Shown one piece after another: positions 17,246 through 26,547 of a stretch of 64,000 nucleotides of DNA. The notes beneath the pieces are model-generated. The model had not been told where the DNA came from. It searched no databases and was given only the letters and a program-made list of their open reading frames with translations. Numbering within the stretch: the first letter of the stretch is position 1; each line of letters begins with the position of its first letter. The position numbers and the translations under genes were made by a program. Origin of the DNA: Tetramitus jugosus (Eukaryota > Heterolobosea > Eutetramitea > Acrasida > Vahlkampfiidae); the NCBI GenBank assembly GCA_937625935.1, contig OW569377.1, forward strand, positions 1 through 64,000. Reading direction: 5' to 3'.

Positions 17246-17758
17246 TGTTGGAGCGAAAGTTATCGGTTTGTTGTGATTGTTGTTGACTAGGTTGTTGAAG
17301 CTTGTTGGTTGTGTGTAACACTCTGGTTGAGTTCAGTGGTTGAACTTAACAAGTGACTCTCAAATGAGTTGAGGTTGAGTAGCGAAGTTTGCTGTTTGCT
17401 TTGGTTTTCAGGTTGGGTGAAATACATTTTCGAGTGAAAGTTTTTATAGGACGGTACAGAAACGCGGCTCCGCGGTAGGAAAGTTGGAATTCGCAGGAGA
17501 GAATTCCATTCGGTTGTATTTTTAGAGTAACAGAAGGTCCTCCACTAACCAAAAGAATCTAAACAAGTGTTTCGAGTTCCAACATGGAAGGAAAAGTATC
17601 AATAGATTAGATACCTGAATACAATCGCGTTTGACATGGATAATATCGCGATTTCACCCAAACATCAATCAAACATGGACATGTTTCCTGTAACGTGCAG
17701 AATAAATAGGCAACAAACTGGTTACTGGTTTATTGTTTACAAATGATTCACACATTTC
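17246..17758 (-). promoter_or_regulatory. Leader and promoter region of the small Pro-rich gene
   Basis: The first about 100 bp before the ATG are A/C-rich leader on the minus strand. About 200 bp upstream, CTATAAAAAC (17441-17449 region) resembles a TATA box. The remainder is AT-rich with no named gene. A TTG-initiated open frame here (17346-17552) was not accepted as a gene. Confidence 0.35.
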
Positions 17759-19031
17759 TTAGGCTGTCATGGACAACAAAATTGATTTTCCCTTGGACAA
17801 GCCGGTTTCAAAGTATGGTGGATAGATCAAATCGATAAACTGTCCCCAAGTGCACACGTGGCAATAATAGGGCACACCATCGAATCCACCATTATCTGAA
17901 GAGCTGGATGACGGTGTTCCAGTGAGACAGAAATCAGCCTTCTCAACACTGTCCACGAATTGACCTCCTGCAAACTCAACGAGCACTCTACAATGTTTCC
18001 AAGTGGCTGTATCTTGGTAAGCCTGAACAAAAGACTCCATCAAATACACTGATTTTCCCTTGAGGAAATTATCTGAACAAACAAAGCCAAATTGTAGCTG
18101 AGAATCTCTCAACATGTTCAAAATATGAACAGTTTTCATATCCTTCATCTTCTTAACGTTTTCAAGTTGGAGCAACCATTCGGGAGACATGACCCATCTG
18201 TGAGACACAACTGCCTGCAGTACCTTCATTGTTCTGGCAAATGGTGTAGTAATAATGTGAGTTGTTTCGAGAGACAATGCTTCTCTGTCTTCCACGTTGT
18301 CTGCCGCAATAGTCACATGCTACATTTATGATTACACAAAAAAGAAACATGAGAAAATTTGTCAGAGAACACAATCACAAATTCACACATTCACATAAAC
18401 GTACCTCTGTCAAATTCAATTCTCTCAACAATCGAACAATCTTCTTCTTCAAATTCTTGGAATAATAATCAGCATCATTCTTAAATCCAGAGAATGAAAT
18501 GTAAATGGGAGTATTATGATTGTACTCCTTCTTTTTAGTACTATTATTATTATTAGTATTATTATTGTTGGTGTGCTGTTCTGTTCTTTGTCTCTTTGGT
18601 GCACTCGATTGATCATCTTCTTCAACAATCTCTTCATTCTGTTCATCATCATCATTACTACTACCATTTGTTGCTATCATTTGTTGTTTTGTACGATCAG
18701 ACTCTTCTCTCACTCTCTTCTTATTGTTGAGTGAAGCAACAGTAGCAATTTGTTGTTGCTGATGCAAGAGTTGGTGTTTCAATTGGGTTACTGTACTCGT
18801 TAACTCGTGAATCAAATCGTTTTGTCGATTGGTGATTGACTCGTCATGTTCGTTATGATCTGTCGTTTTGATTTGAGTTTGGTCATTGGTGTCATTGGAT
18901 GATGTTGATTGTGATTGTTCTTCTGCTTCTGCTTCGATTGTGGATACGTCACTCTCCAAGGAGTCTACAGATGGATCACATTCCTCTGTTTGATCATTGT
19001 CATTCTTGTTTGTGCTGAACGTGCTTCCCAT
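17759..19031 (-). CDS. Tandem BRCT-domain protein, two exons
   Basis: 395 aa after removal of an 85-bp intron (18404-18320; GAG|GTACGT ... TGTAG|CAT, phase 0). Splicing restores one BRCT domain split by the intron: TPIYISFSGFKND in exon 1 and SHRWVMSPEWLLQLE in exon 2, with the conserved Trp. A second BRCT follows (GFVCSDNFLKGKSVYL to CTWGQFIDLIYP). The N-terminal 170 residues are acidic, Gln/Asn-rich and predicted disordered, with a basic KRQRTEQ patch that may be a nuclear signal. Tandem BRCTs usually bind phosphopeptides in the DNA-damage response. It is divergent from another BRCT gene across tRNA-Lys. Confidence 0.85.
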
Positions 19032-19207
19032 TTCGTTTTTTCTTGTGTTCTGGCGCCAAGTTTTTGAGCGCCAAAAGCTCTTGAAACTGCATTATTATGG
19101 GAGACCCGTTCCGACCAAAAACACTCAGAGTCTCTGCCAAGAAACCATCTCCACCCCACAGCACCCCAAAAGCAGCCACATGCCACAACCGAGTAGCAAA
19201 ATTGTCA

Positions 19208-19280
19208 CGCCCACCGAGGGGCTCGAACCCTCGACCACAAGGTTAAGAGCCTTGCGCTCTACCGACTGAGCTAGACGGGC
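19208..19280 (-). tRNA. tRNA-Lys (anticodon CTT)
   Basis: The minus strand folds into a canonical cloverleaf. The acceptor GCCCGTC pairs with GGTGGGC with two wobbles. The D arm is TAGCTCAGTCGGTAGAGC. Anticodon stem CAAGG/CCTTG encloses loop CTCTTAA, giving CTT. The T arm is GAGGG-TTCGAGC-CCCTC. 73 nt, no intron. It lies between two divergently transcribed BRCT genes. Confidence 0.96.
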
Positions 19281-19492
19281 TTGCATATTGAAAGAATCAC
19301 TAAAATTGTACACAGTCTAAAATTCGAAAAACGTTTTTGCAGCCACAAAGCTTTCTTTTTGTTTGCTTTTCCAGTCTCTTGTGGGGCAATCCTTAAAATG
19401 ACATTGTCATTACTCTTTGAAAGCATGTGTCCTGTTTTTGATTGGTTCCGAACAAAAAGCAAAAACTCCCGAAAAAAAAGACAAAGATAAAA

Positions 19493-20812
19493 ATGAACAA
19501 TGAACCATCACTCAACAACAACAACAATAATCGAAATAATGTAAATAACAATGTCAACAACAACAGCATTGACCATGACTTGTATCGATGGTTTCACAGT
19601 GGTACAAACAACAGCAACAACAGCATCAACAACCCTGCTCACGTACCCAACATGAGTCGTCTTTCTCTCAGCAATTACAACAACATTCATACCAATCCGT
19701 TGGAAGTGGATGAATTTCCTCTCATGTTTCTTCGTAATCAAAACACCAATAATAACAACATCAACAACAATACCAACGTTAACAACAACACAAGAAATGA
19801 CAATATGAATGCAACGACCAATCTCATGATGATGTTGAACAACAACAGTACCAACAATGTCAATACCAATAACAATAACAACAATAATAGTAGTAACATT
19901 GGTGTCAATAATTCGAATGGTAGTAGTTCCAGAATCTATCCTTTCCTATTGAACAACAATAACACCACAAACAACAATAATCAACATTCCACCAATAACA
20001 ATAATAATAATGCTAGTAATAATAGTAACAACAACAATTCTGCAATGTCAAGTGGTACTTCATTCACTTACAATGCCATTCAAAGTATTTGTGCCAACGT
20101 TTCTGCTGCACCACCCTTTTTGGAAGATGTGATCGTATGTGTCAATCACAGTGATGTTCATTGGGACTCTAGTCGAAAAAACGATGTGACCAAATGTTGT
20201 AAGAATTTGGGCGCCAAAATCATGAAGACGAAAAATGTCATTTCCTCTGATGCGATTCTCACTGGTCAAACCATCGTTCTATTTATTACCATGTTCAAGA
20301 GTGGTGAGGAATATGAAAAAATGTTGCATTATGGAAACAAGAATGTGTGCATCATGTCACCCTACTTTCTCAATTTTTTAATCTCGTTCTATAGTCAACC
20401 CAGAGTGCAAATGACGTCAATGGATCGGCCGAGTCGTCGTAGTCAATCACACAATCATTTTGGTCTGTTGCAAATGCCTCGATTTGACAATTGTCACCCA
20501 TTGTTTGCACCGCTGCCTAGCAGAGACGGTATACCACACATGAAGGATTTTGTAATCTCGGTCACGGGGTTCATTGGTTCAGAGAGATCCGACCTCAAAT
20601 TTCTCATTCGGGCTGTCGGAGCAAAGTACAGTGGAGCACTGTCCAAGAAGGAGAATACTCATTTGATCTGTTGTAATGCAGAAGGTGAAAAATGGAGAAA
20701 GGCCAAGGAATGGAAGATCAAGGTGGTTAATTTCAGGTGGTTGTGGGACTGTGTGGAACAGTGGTCGTACATTGACGAATCTGCCTATCAGGATGTCCTA
20801 GTTGTTCGGTAA
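19493..20812 (+). CDS. Asn-rich BRCT-domain protein
   Basis: 439 aa. The ATG at 19493 follows an A-rich leader; the longer frame starts with TTG. Residues 1-200 are dominated by Asn tracts, prion-like and disordered. A degenerate BRCT-like segment follows (FLEDVIVCVNHSDVHW to VCIMSPYFLNFL). A clear C-terminal BRCT ends the protein (MKDFVISVTGFIGSERSDLK, then VGAKYSGALSKKENTHLI and WLWDCVEQWSYIDE). It is likely a nuclear DNA-repair or checkpoint scaffold. Polar homopolymer runs are typical of amoebae. It shares an upstream region with the BRCT gene on the other strand. Confidence 0.85.
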   Translation: MNNEPSLNNNNNNRNNVNNNVNNNSIDHDLYRWFHSGTNNSNNSINNPAHVPNMSRLSLSNYNNIHTNPLEVDEFPLMFLRNQNTNNNNINNNTNVNNNTRNDNMNATTNLMMMLNNNSTNNVNTNNNNNNNSSNIGVNNSNGSSSRIYPFLLNNNNTTNNNNQHSTNNNNNNASNNSNNNNSAMSSGTSFTYNAIQSICANVSAAPPFLEDVIVCVNHSDVHWDSSRKNDVTKCCKNLGAKIMKTKNVISSDAILTGQTIVLFITMFKSGEEYEKMLHYGNKNVCIMSPYFLNFLISFYSQPRVQMTSMDRPSRRSQSHNHFGLLQMPRFDNCHPLFAPLPSRDGIPHMKDFVISVTGFIGSERSDLKFLIRAVGAKYSGALSKKENTHLICCNAEGEKWRKAKEWKIKVVNFRWLWDCVEQWSYIDESAYQDVLVVR

Positions 20813-21091
20813 GACACATTCTTGTGAACAGAATGATTTCAACAACAGGTTTCATTCTTGTGTCGCTTCATATTCCTCCTCCTAGCCTTCAAACAAACAA
20901 CACAGGGAGAACATCTCTGCAATGTCTGGCTGGAATCTGTGATAAAGATTTTATCCGCTTTTTGTTTACCCGACCGGATCTTTGGTTGTTGAATTTTCAC
21001 ACAGTTTTCTCAGTGCGCACGAAAGTCAACAAACAACAACAACGAACAACGAACAACAACACCCACAAATCAACAACAACAACGAAAAAAA

Positions 21092-22260
21092 ATGGAGTGC
21101 CCAATCACAGGAATGAAAACAAATGGCATTGAGTCTTGCCCAGTGATCAAAGGAGTCAACGAAGACGAAGTAAAGGAGATCCAACAACAAAATGGCGAAG
21201 AAGAGCAAACTGGCGCAGGTGGTGCATTGAGTGATGCCTTTGATTTTGACTCTGAGTTTGCCAATGATATACCTTCTATTGCCGCCTATAAAAAGATGAG
21301 AAAAATTATGAAGCTTATCACTGGCTTCTATGGCAATGGTACCAAGACGAAACGCGAACAATATGAAAGTATGTGTGTCTTTGACGTGTGTGAAAAGAGC
21401 GTTTTTTATTGTTGTTTGCGCAAAGATAATCGCAAAGCTTTTTTCCCGTGTTTGGCGCCCAAATGATGAACCGTTTCGCTTACAGCAATGTTTTTTGAAC
21501 AACAGACTTGGAAGAAGATTTGAAGAGAGTAAGCTTTGACATTTACCAAAGCAAGGAACAACTCAAAGTTCTAGAATCTGAAGAGAATATCAAATTCAGA
21601 GGCCACTTGAAGTGGAAAGAGTACGTTCAAGAGCTCAAGGACGAAGCACAGAGACTAGAGGCAGAAAGAGTGGAGATTGAAATCAAGAGAGATCACTACA
21701 AGACGCTCTCTGTCTGGAGTGAAAAGATTGTTTCCATTTGTGAGTGGCTAGAGCTAAACTTGGATGATTTTGCCAACAGAAACATTACTGATTTGCCAGA
21801 AGCTTTACAAAAGGAAACTGCTGAAAATGCCGCCAAGCTAAGAGCATTGTCCGATGAAGAAGTTCAAGAGTTCTCCAAGGGTCTAGATGAAATTACACAC
21901 AACTTGACTGAATCGAGAGACTTTTTCGAAGCTTCAGTCGACGGTAGAATGACTGAATATCAATCTGTTCAAGCTGAAATTATTGAGTGCCAATTGCGCG
22001 CTTTGGAGCAATTCCCAAGTGAAGACAATCCAAGAAGAGATTACATTGAAGCGACACTGCAAGAAGATTTGGAATACATTCACAAGCAAATTAGAGACGC
22101 AGCTACTGCACCAGTGCAAAACAGAAGACAGAGAATGTTGAAGATGCACAAGGACTTTTTGCAAGTGCTAAAGTTCTTCACTGACAAGTTGCACGTGTTG
22201 AAGTTGGACCCTAGCAAGAGATCCTACGACCCACAATTCACTGACTTGTTCACTGCGTAA
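21092..22260 (+). CDS. Coiled-coil protein, two exons, unknown family
   Basis: 343 aa. Exon 1 is 21092-21368 and exon 2 is 21506-22260, with a 137-bp intron (A|GTATGT ... AACAACAG|AC, phase 1). The first 70 residues are acidic and Gln/Gly-rich. From about residue 90 to the end the protein is almost wholly helical, with heptad patterns (YVQELKDEAQRLEAERVEIE). The C-terminus is KLDPSKRSYDPQFTDLFTA. Codon use is strongly biased to AGA, AAG and TTG, which suggests high expression. The family is not recognised; a structural or cytoskeletal role is conceivable. Confidence 0.75.
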
Positions 22261-22681
22261 AGAAACATGCAATATACCCATCTTTATTCCATCCGCATAC
22301 TACTCTCATGTTCGCTCCTTGATTGATATCTTGAGACTCAAGTGTCGATTGGCGTCATCTTTACTTCGTCGTCTTGGTATCGATCAGGTCGGATGGAATT
22401 TGAAACATCAAACGTCCGTCAGTTCCGTCTGTCAAATTTTGACAAACAGTCACTCCTCTTATCACCAAACAGCAGTCACCATCCAAAACATAAAACGGAA
22501 TTGTTCGAACGTCTCAAGAAACACCTAATCTCCTCAAACAAAAACAGAAACAACCACACTTGTAAAATATCCAACAACATTATCAATAATAACAACAACT
22601 CATTATTTGATAACAACAACAAAAAAATCCTCATCTTTTCCACAACAAAATAACCAAAACACAACAAACCAAAACACAACA
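22261..22681. other. Intergenic and Ras 5' leader region
   Basis: The last about 130 bp before the Ras ATG are CAACAAC-rich leader sequence. A short open frame (22342-22653) runs into that leader; it may be an upstream ORF but has no other support. No RNA gene or repeat is recognised. Confidence 0.4.
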
Positions 22682-23335
22682 ATGAGCACAAAAGGCGAAG
22701 AATTCACACTCATCATCATTGGTGGTGGAGGTGTCGGAAAAACTTGCATCACATGCAGACTGACGGGCGACAAGTACGACGAAAACTACAATCCAACGAT
22801 TGAAGAAACCTATGTGAAGCAAATGACAGTCAACGATCAATCCATATCACTCACAATTGTTGATACGGCAGGACAAGAAGAATATGCTGTATTGAGAGAT
22901 CAATACTGGAGAACAGGCGACGGTTTCTTGTTTGTTTTCGATGTGACCAATCACAGTTCGTTCGAAGCGCTCAACGGATTTTATGATTCAATTGTCAAGG
23001 CAAAGGAAATTGAACCGTTGCCCATTGTTCTCTGTGCAAACAAGTGTGATTTAGATAAGAGTGAGTGGAAGGTGAATGAAGAACAGATGACTCAATTGTC
23101 CAAGAATTATTCGTGGGCTCATTTTCCAACGTCGGCAAAGAATATGATCAATGTACAGGAGTCGTTGGATGAAGTCGTGAAGAGAATGATAAAATTCAGA
23201 CGAGTTTTGGAGAGTGGTGGTGCTGATGGAACGCCTGAAGAAGAAGGAAACGATGCTGCCAATGGTGATGGAAGCGATGGAAAGAAGAAGAATATGAAGG
23301 GTTTGTTCAAATCATTGTTCAGACGAAAAAAGTAA
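22682..23335 (+). CDS. Ras-family small GTPase without CaaX box
   Basis: 217 aa from the ATG at 22682 (CAACAATG context). All G boxes are present: GGGGVGKT (14-21), effector loop YNPTIEETY (36-44), DTAGQEEY (61-68), NKCDL and TSAK. Switch II reads LRDQYWRTGDGFL, as in Ras and Rap. The insert-free core is followed by a Gly/Asp/Glu-rich linker and a strongly basic tail (KKKNMKGLFKSLFRRKK). No C-terminal prenylation Cys exists, so membrane binding would rely on the polybasic tail. A RasGEF gene lies 28 kb away. Confidence 0.93.
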   Translation: MSTKGEEFTLIIIGGGGVGKTCITCRLTGDKYDENYNPTIEETYVKQMTVNDQSISLTIVDTAGQEEYAVLRDQYWRTGDGFLFVFDVTNHSSFEALNGFYDSIVKAKEIEPLPIVLCANKCDLDKSEWKVNEEQMTQLSKNYSWAHFPTSAKNMINVQESLDEVVKRMIKFRRVLESGGADGTPEEEGNDAANGDGSDGKKKNMKGLFKSLFRRKK

Positions 23336-23691
23336 ACAAACAAGCAATAGTGTATAACAATAATGTTGAGAGCTCTCTTGTAGAGTTTTATTATTCTTTT
23401 TATGATGTGTGAGTGATTGCTTCGTTCATTGTCCATGGATTTTTTGTAGTGCGCAGCTTTTTGTCGGGATAATGGTATCGGATTCAATGGATTGTAAAGT
23501 GTATCGTGAGTCGATGGATGAATCTAAAGGAACGACCATGCCCAACAGTCAAGCGGAGAGTGCATCTTGATTCCTCATAATCCCACAAGACACACAACCA
23601 AACAAAAAGGTGCACCAATTCCGAGCTAACCAACAACCACAAAACAATACAACCCAACTAGCATAGGAACAAAACAACAACAACAACAAAC
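23336..23691. other. Intergenic region, nothing recognised
   Basis: 3' flank of the Ras gene, then a CAACAAC-rich leader before the macrodomain gene at 23692. No other feature was seen. Confidence 0.5.
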
Positions 23692-24684
23692 ATGAGAAGC
23701 ATTTATCAGAGATTAGTGGCTAGAGTTTCAAGTCAATCGCCCAACAGCACAGAGACACCTACGACACCAACGACTCCAGGTCGTAAGAACCTTTCCCGAG
23801 AACTTCGAGTCGATCCAGAGTTGCAACAAAGAAGACAAATGTATCACTGTGGAACCAACTTTTACACTCTGGATGAAATTAAAAAGTGGTCCGAAGTCAA
23901 CCAGCAAACCGTGATTCCTGCCAGAAACATTCAACTGGATCCAGTGGTCTTTCCCAAGAAGAGAGGAGTTGATCAAAGTAGTCAAGGAGTGGAGTCACAA
24001 GAACAATCCAAGTTGAACAACAACAAGGATCTAACGGTGAAAAACGAAGAACAACTCACAGAACAAACTCCAACGATTCAACCATTGTTTCCTCATGACC
24101 AAGAAATCAATAATCTCATTAGTTTCTGGAGAGGTGATATCACTGAGCTAGAAATTGATGCGATCGTTGATCCTTCGAATGAGTCTTTGTCTGGTGGAGG
24201 TTCAGGAACTGACAGTATTATCCATCAGGCAGCAGGTCCAGAATTGGCCTTTTTCAATGAGACATTGGGAGGTTGTCCAGTAGGAAGTGGAAGATTGAGC
24301 CCAGGTTTTCGTCTTCCAAGCAAGTATGTCATCTCAACAGTGTGTCCTCAGAAAGAGAATGAGATGGCATTGAGAAGCTGTTACTTGTCCTGTTTGGACA
24401 TTGCTTCGCTGAACAAGGAAATCCGTTCAGTTGCCTTTAGTTGTATTGTAGCAGGTGAATATGTGGGTCAATTTGAGAAAGCAACAGAGATTGCTCTGAA
24501 AACAATCAGGAGATGGTTGGAGGTGCCATTCAATCGAGGAAAGCTCGATAGGATCATATTCGTTGTGCAGTCTGATCTCGCAGAAACAACTTATCAAAAA
24601 CTGTTGCCTCAATACTTTCCCAGAGCAACAGACGCTCCACCTTCATCCGACAACTCCATCTCCTCACCTGCCAACGTCCAGTAG
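23692..24684 (+). CDS. GDAP2-like macrodomain protein
   Basis: 330 aa from ATG 23692. A macrodomain spans about residues 142-308: FWRGDITELEIDAIVDPSNE, LSGGGSGTDSIIHQAAGPEL, GCPVGSGRLSPGF and YVISTVCP. The C-terminal block LDRIIFVVQSDLAETTYQKL with LLPQYFPRA is close to animal GDAP2. The usual NAAN at the ADP-ribose site is DPSN here, so binding may be altered. The CRAL-TRIO lipid-binding half of GDAP2 is missing; the protein ends just after the macrodomain. The N-terminal 140 residues are Gln/Ser/Thr-rich. Confidence 0.85.
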   Translation: MRSIYQRLVARVSSQSPNSTETPTTPTTPGRKNLSRELRVDPELQQRRQMYHCGTNFYTLDEIKKWSEVNQQTVIPARNIQLDPVVFPKKRGVDQSSQGVESQEQSKLNNNKDLTVKNEEQLTEQTPTIQPLFPHDQEINNLISFWRGDITELEIDAIVDPSNESLSGGGSGTDSIIHQAAGPELAFFNETLGGCPVGSGRLSPGFRLPSKYVISTVCPQKENEMALRSCYLSCLDIASLNKEIRSVAFSCIVAGEYVGQFEKATEIALKTIRRWLEVPFNRGKLDRIIFVVQSDLAETTYQKLLPQYFPRATDAPPSSDNSISSPANVQ

Positions 24685-24968
24685 ATTTTGTCAATCGCCA
24701 GCAAAATAAATATCCCGATCCATTTTTTATTGAAACTTCATGATTGTAAATCATTTGTCAAGCGTCAATCAGCAATTTTTTGACTGTCGAGCCGTGATCA
24801 ACACCACGAACAGTGATTCACCCAACAACCAACCACACCACTGATTGCAACCTCACTCGTAGTCACACAGTCACACAAAAAAAGCTTCGATCCTCCACCA
24901 TTGAAAAAAAAAGCAACAACAAAAAAAAACCATCTTCTTGTACAACAACAACCCACACAACAACAACA

Positions 24969-26096
24969 ATGAACACTAGCACCAAACAAACTGTTCTCTG
25001 TGAGACCATCTCATGTCACGCTTGGAACAAGGACAAGTCCAGAATTGCTCTCTCCGCCAACAGCAAAACCATTGATATCTATCAAACCAATGGTGCTATC
25101 AACGATTATAGCAAGTGGAGTCTCGAGTACACTCTGAGTGAACATGATCACCATGTCACAGCTATTGATTGGGCACCAAACACGAACCGTATTGTCAGTT
25201 GCTCCCAGGACAGAAACGCCTATGTCTGGACATTTGATACCTCTGAACAAGTTTGGAAGCCAACATTGGTCTTGTTGAGAATCAATCGTGCTGCCACTTG
25301 TTGCAAATGGAGTCCAAAGGAGAACAAGTTTGCTGTCGGTAGTGGAGCAAAGACTGTTTGTGTCTGTTGCTTTGAAGAAGACAACAACTGGTGGGTCAGC
25401 AAACAGATCCGTAAGCCTCACAAGAGCACCATTCTCCAATTGGCATGGCATCCAACTGACAACACCCTCTTGGCCACTGCATGTAGTGATTTCAAGGCAC
25501 GTGTCTTCTCTGCTTGGATCAAGTCTACTGACGGAAAGGACAAGGTGGCTGCATTTGGTGAAATGATCAACGAGTACAGTGCCAAGGGATGGGTGCACGA
25601 TGTTGCCTTTTCACAGAGTGGTAACACTTTGGCATTCTTGGGTCACGACTCTAGTGTCACCTTTGTCGATAGAGCATCTGGTGCTGAACAGAATGTCAAG
25701 AGCAAGGAACTTCCATTCATGAACGCACTCTTCTTGTCCGAAAATGCCTTGGTTGCTGTCGGTTATGACTACAGCCCTATTATTTTCCAAAAGAGCGGTA
25801 ATGATTGGATCCTCAAGGGCAAGATTGACACTGGTGATGAAGCAAAGTCAACTGCTAGCTCTGGTGTGAGAAGTGCGTTTGCAAAGTTCCAGACTCAGTC
25901 TCGTGTCGGTGAACAGAACGCTGAAGTCGTGTCCACTGCACTCAAGACTCGTCACACCAATGTGATCAACTCTGTTAGAGCTTACAAGGAAAGCGGCGGT
26001 AACATTACCGAATTCTCCACCAGTGGTTTGGACGGACGTGTTTGCTTCTGGACTGTGGAGGACATTAAGAAGAAGATTTCTGGATTCTCCTTGTAA
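24969..26096 (+). CDS. ARPC1: Arp2/3 complex subunit 1 (ARPC1, p41)
   Basis: 375 aa, close to the about 370 aa of other ARPC1 proteins. The ATG at 24969 follows ACAACAACAATG. It is a WD40 propeller along its whole length: ISCHAWNKDKSRIAL, DHHVTAIDWAPNTNRIVSCS, DRNAYVWTF, WHPTDNTLLATACSDFKARV, VHDVAFSQSGNTLAFLGHDS and a final GLDGRVCFW. ARPC1 joins the seven-subunit complex that nucleates branched actin in lamellipodia, central to amoeboid crawling. Codon use is strongly biased, as expected of an abundant protein. Confidence 0.96.
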   Translation: MNTSTKQTVLCETISCHAWNKDKSRIALSANSKTIDIYQTNGAINDYSKWSLEYTLSEHDHHVTAIDWAPNTNRIVSCSQDRNAYVWTFDTSEQVWKPTLVLLRINRAATCCKWSPKENKFAVGSGAKTVCVCCFEEDNNWWVSKQIRKPHKSTILQLAWHPTDNTLLATACSDFKARVFSAWIKSTDGKDKVAAFGEMINEYSAKGWVHDVAFSQSGNTLAFLGHDSSVTFVDRASGAEQNVKSKELPFMNALFLSENALVAVGYDYSPIIFQKSGNDWILKGKIDTGDEAKSTASSGVRSAFAKFQTQSRVGEQNAEVVSTALKTRHTNVINSVRAYKESGGNITEFSTSGLDGRVCFWTVEDIKKKISGFSL

Positions 26097-26547
26097 TTTT
26101 TTTCAGCTCTCTCTTCCCAAGATCTCTATTTCTCTCTGACCTGTCTGAGTGTGCGAATGTGGTGCTAAAGCTATGTGAAGTTCACTAACAGTGTGTTTCA
26201 CAAATGCTCACACGATTCTCACGCACTCAATTAGAGCTTCCATCAGTGCGATGGGTTAGTGATCATCAAAGAAACAACATATGTAATGTAAACTCAGGAC
26301 AACACGTCGTGTAATAATAAAATGTTATTGCGGTGGTAAGGGGTTGTCGTAACCATAATAGAATTACCGCCTTGCCGCAAGCCGTTTCATAAGGTCCAAG
26401 CGCAGAATTACGGGATCTTTTTGGTAAAGGCTTTGACAACTGACGCTTCTCCACTTGCTTTCTGTGAGCATCTTTTCATCGTAATGTTTCGAACAGAGTT
26501 CCCCAACGTACTCCACAAAACTATCAAATCTACTCTTGTATTCCGAT
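26097..26547. other. Intergenic region upstream of the receptor gene
   Basis: Holds the ARPC1 3' flank and the receptor promoter. An antisense open frame (26364-26657) starts with GTG and overlaps the receptor signal peptide; I do not accept it as a gene. No RNA gene recognised. Confidence 0.4.

Noticed and set aside
17346-17552. 68-codon minus frame upstream of the Pro-rich gene
   Set aside because: TTG start, no domain, and it overlaps a TATA-like site and leader.
18516-18734. Ile/Leu-rich membrane-like frame on the plus strand
   Set aside because: It is the antisense of the Asn/Asp/Glu-rich N-terminus of the BRCT gene, a common artefact.
22342-22653. 103-codon frame upstream of Ras
   Set aside because: Its second half is the CAACAAC-rich Ras leader translated as Asn runs, and no domain is visible; an upstream ORF at most.
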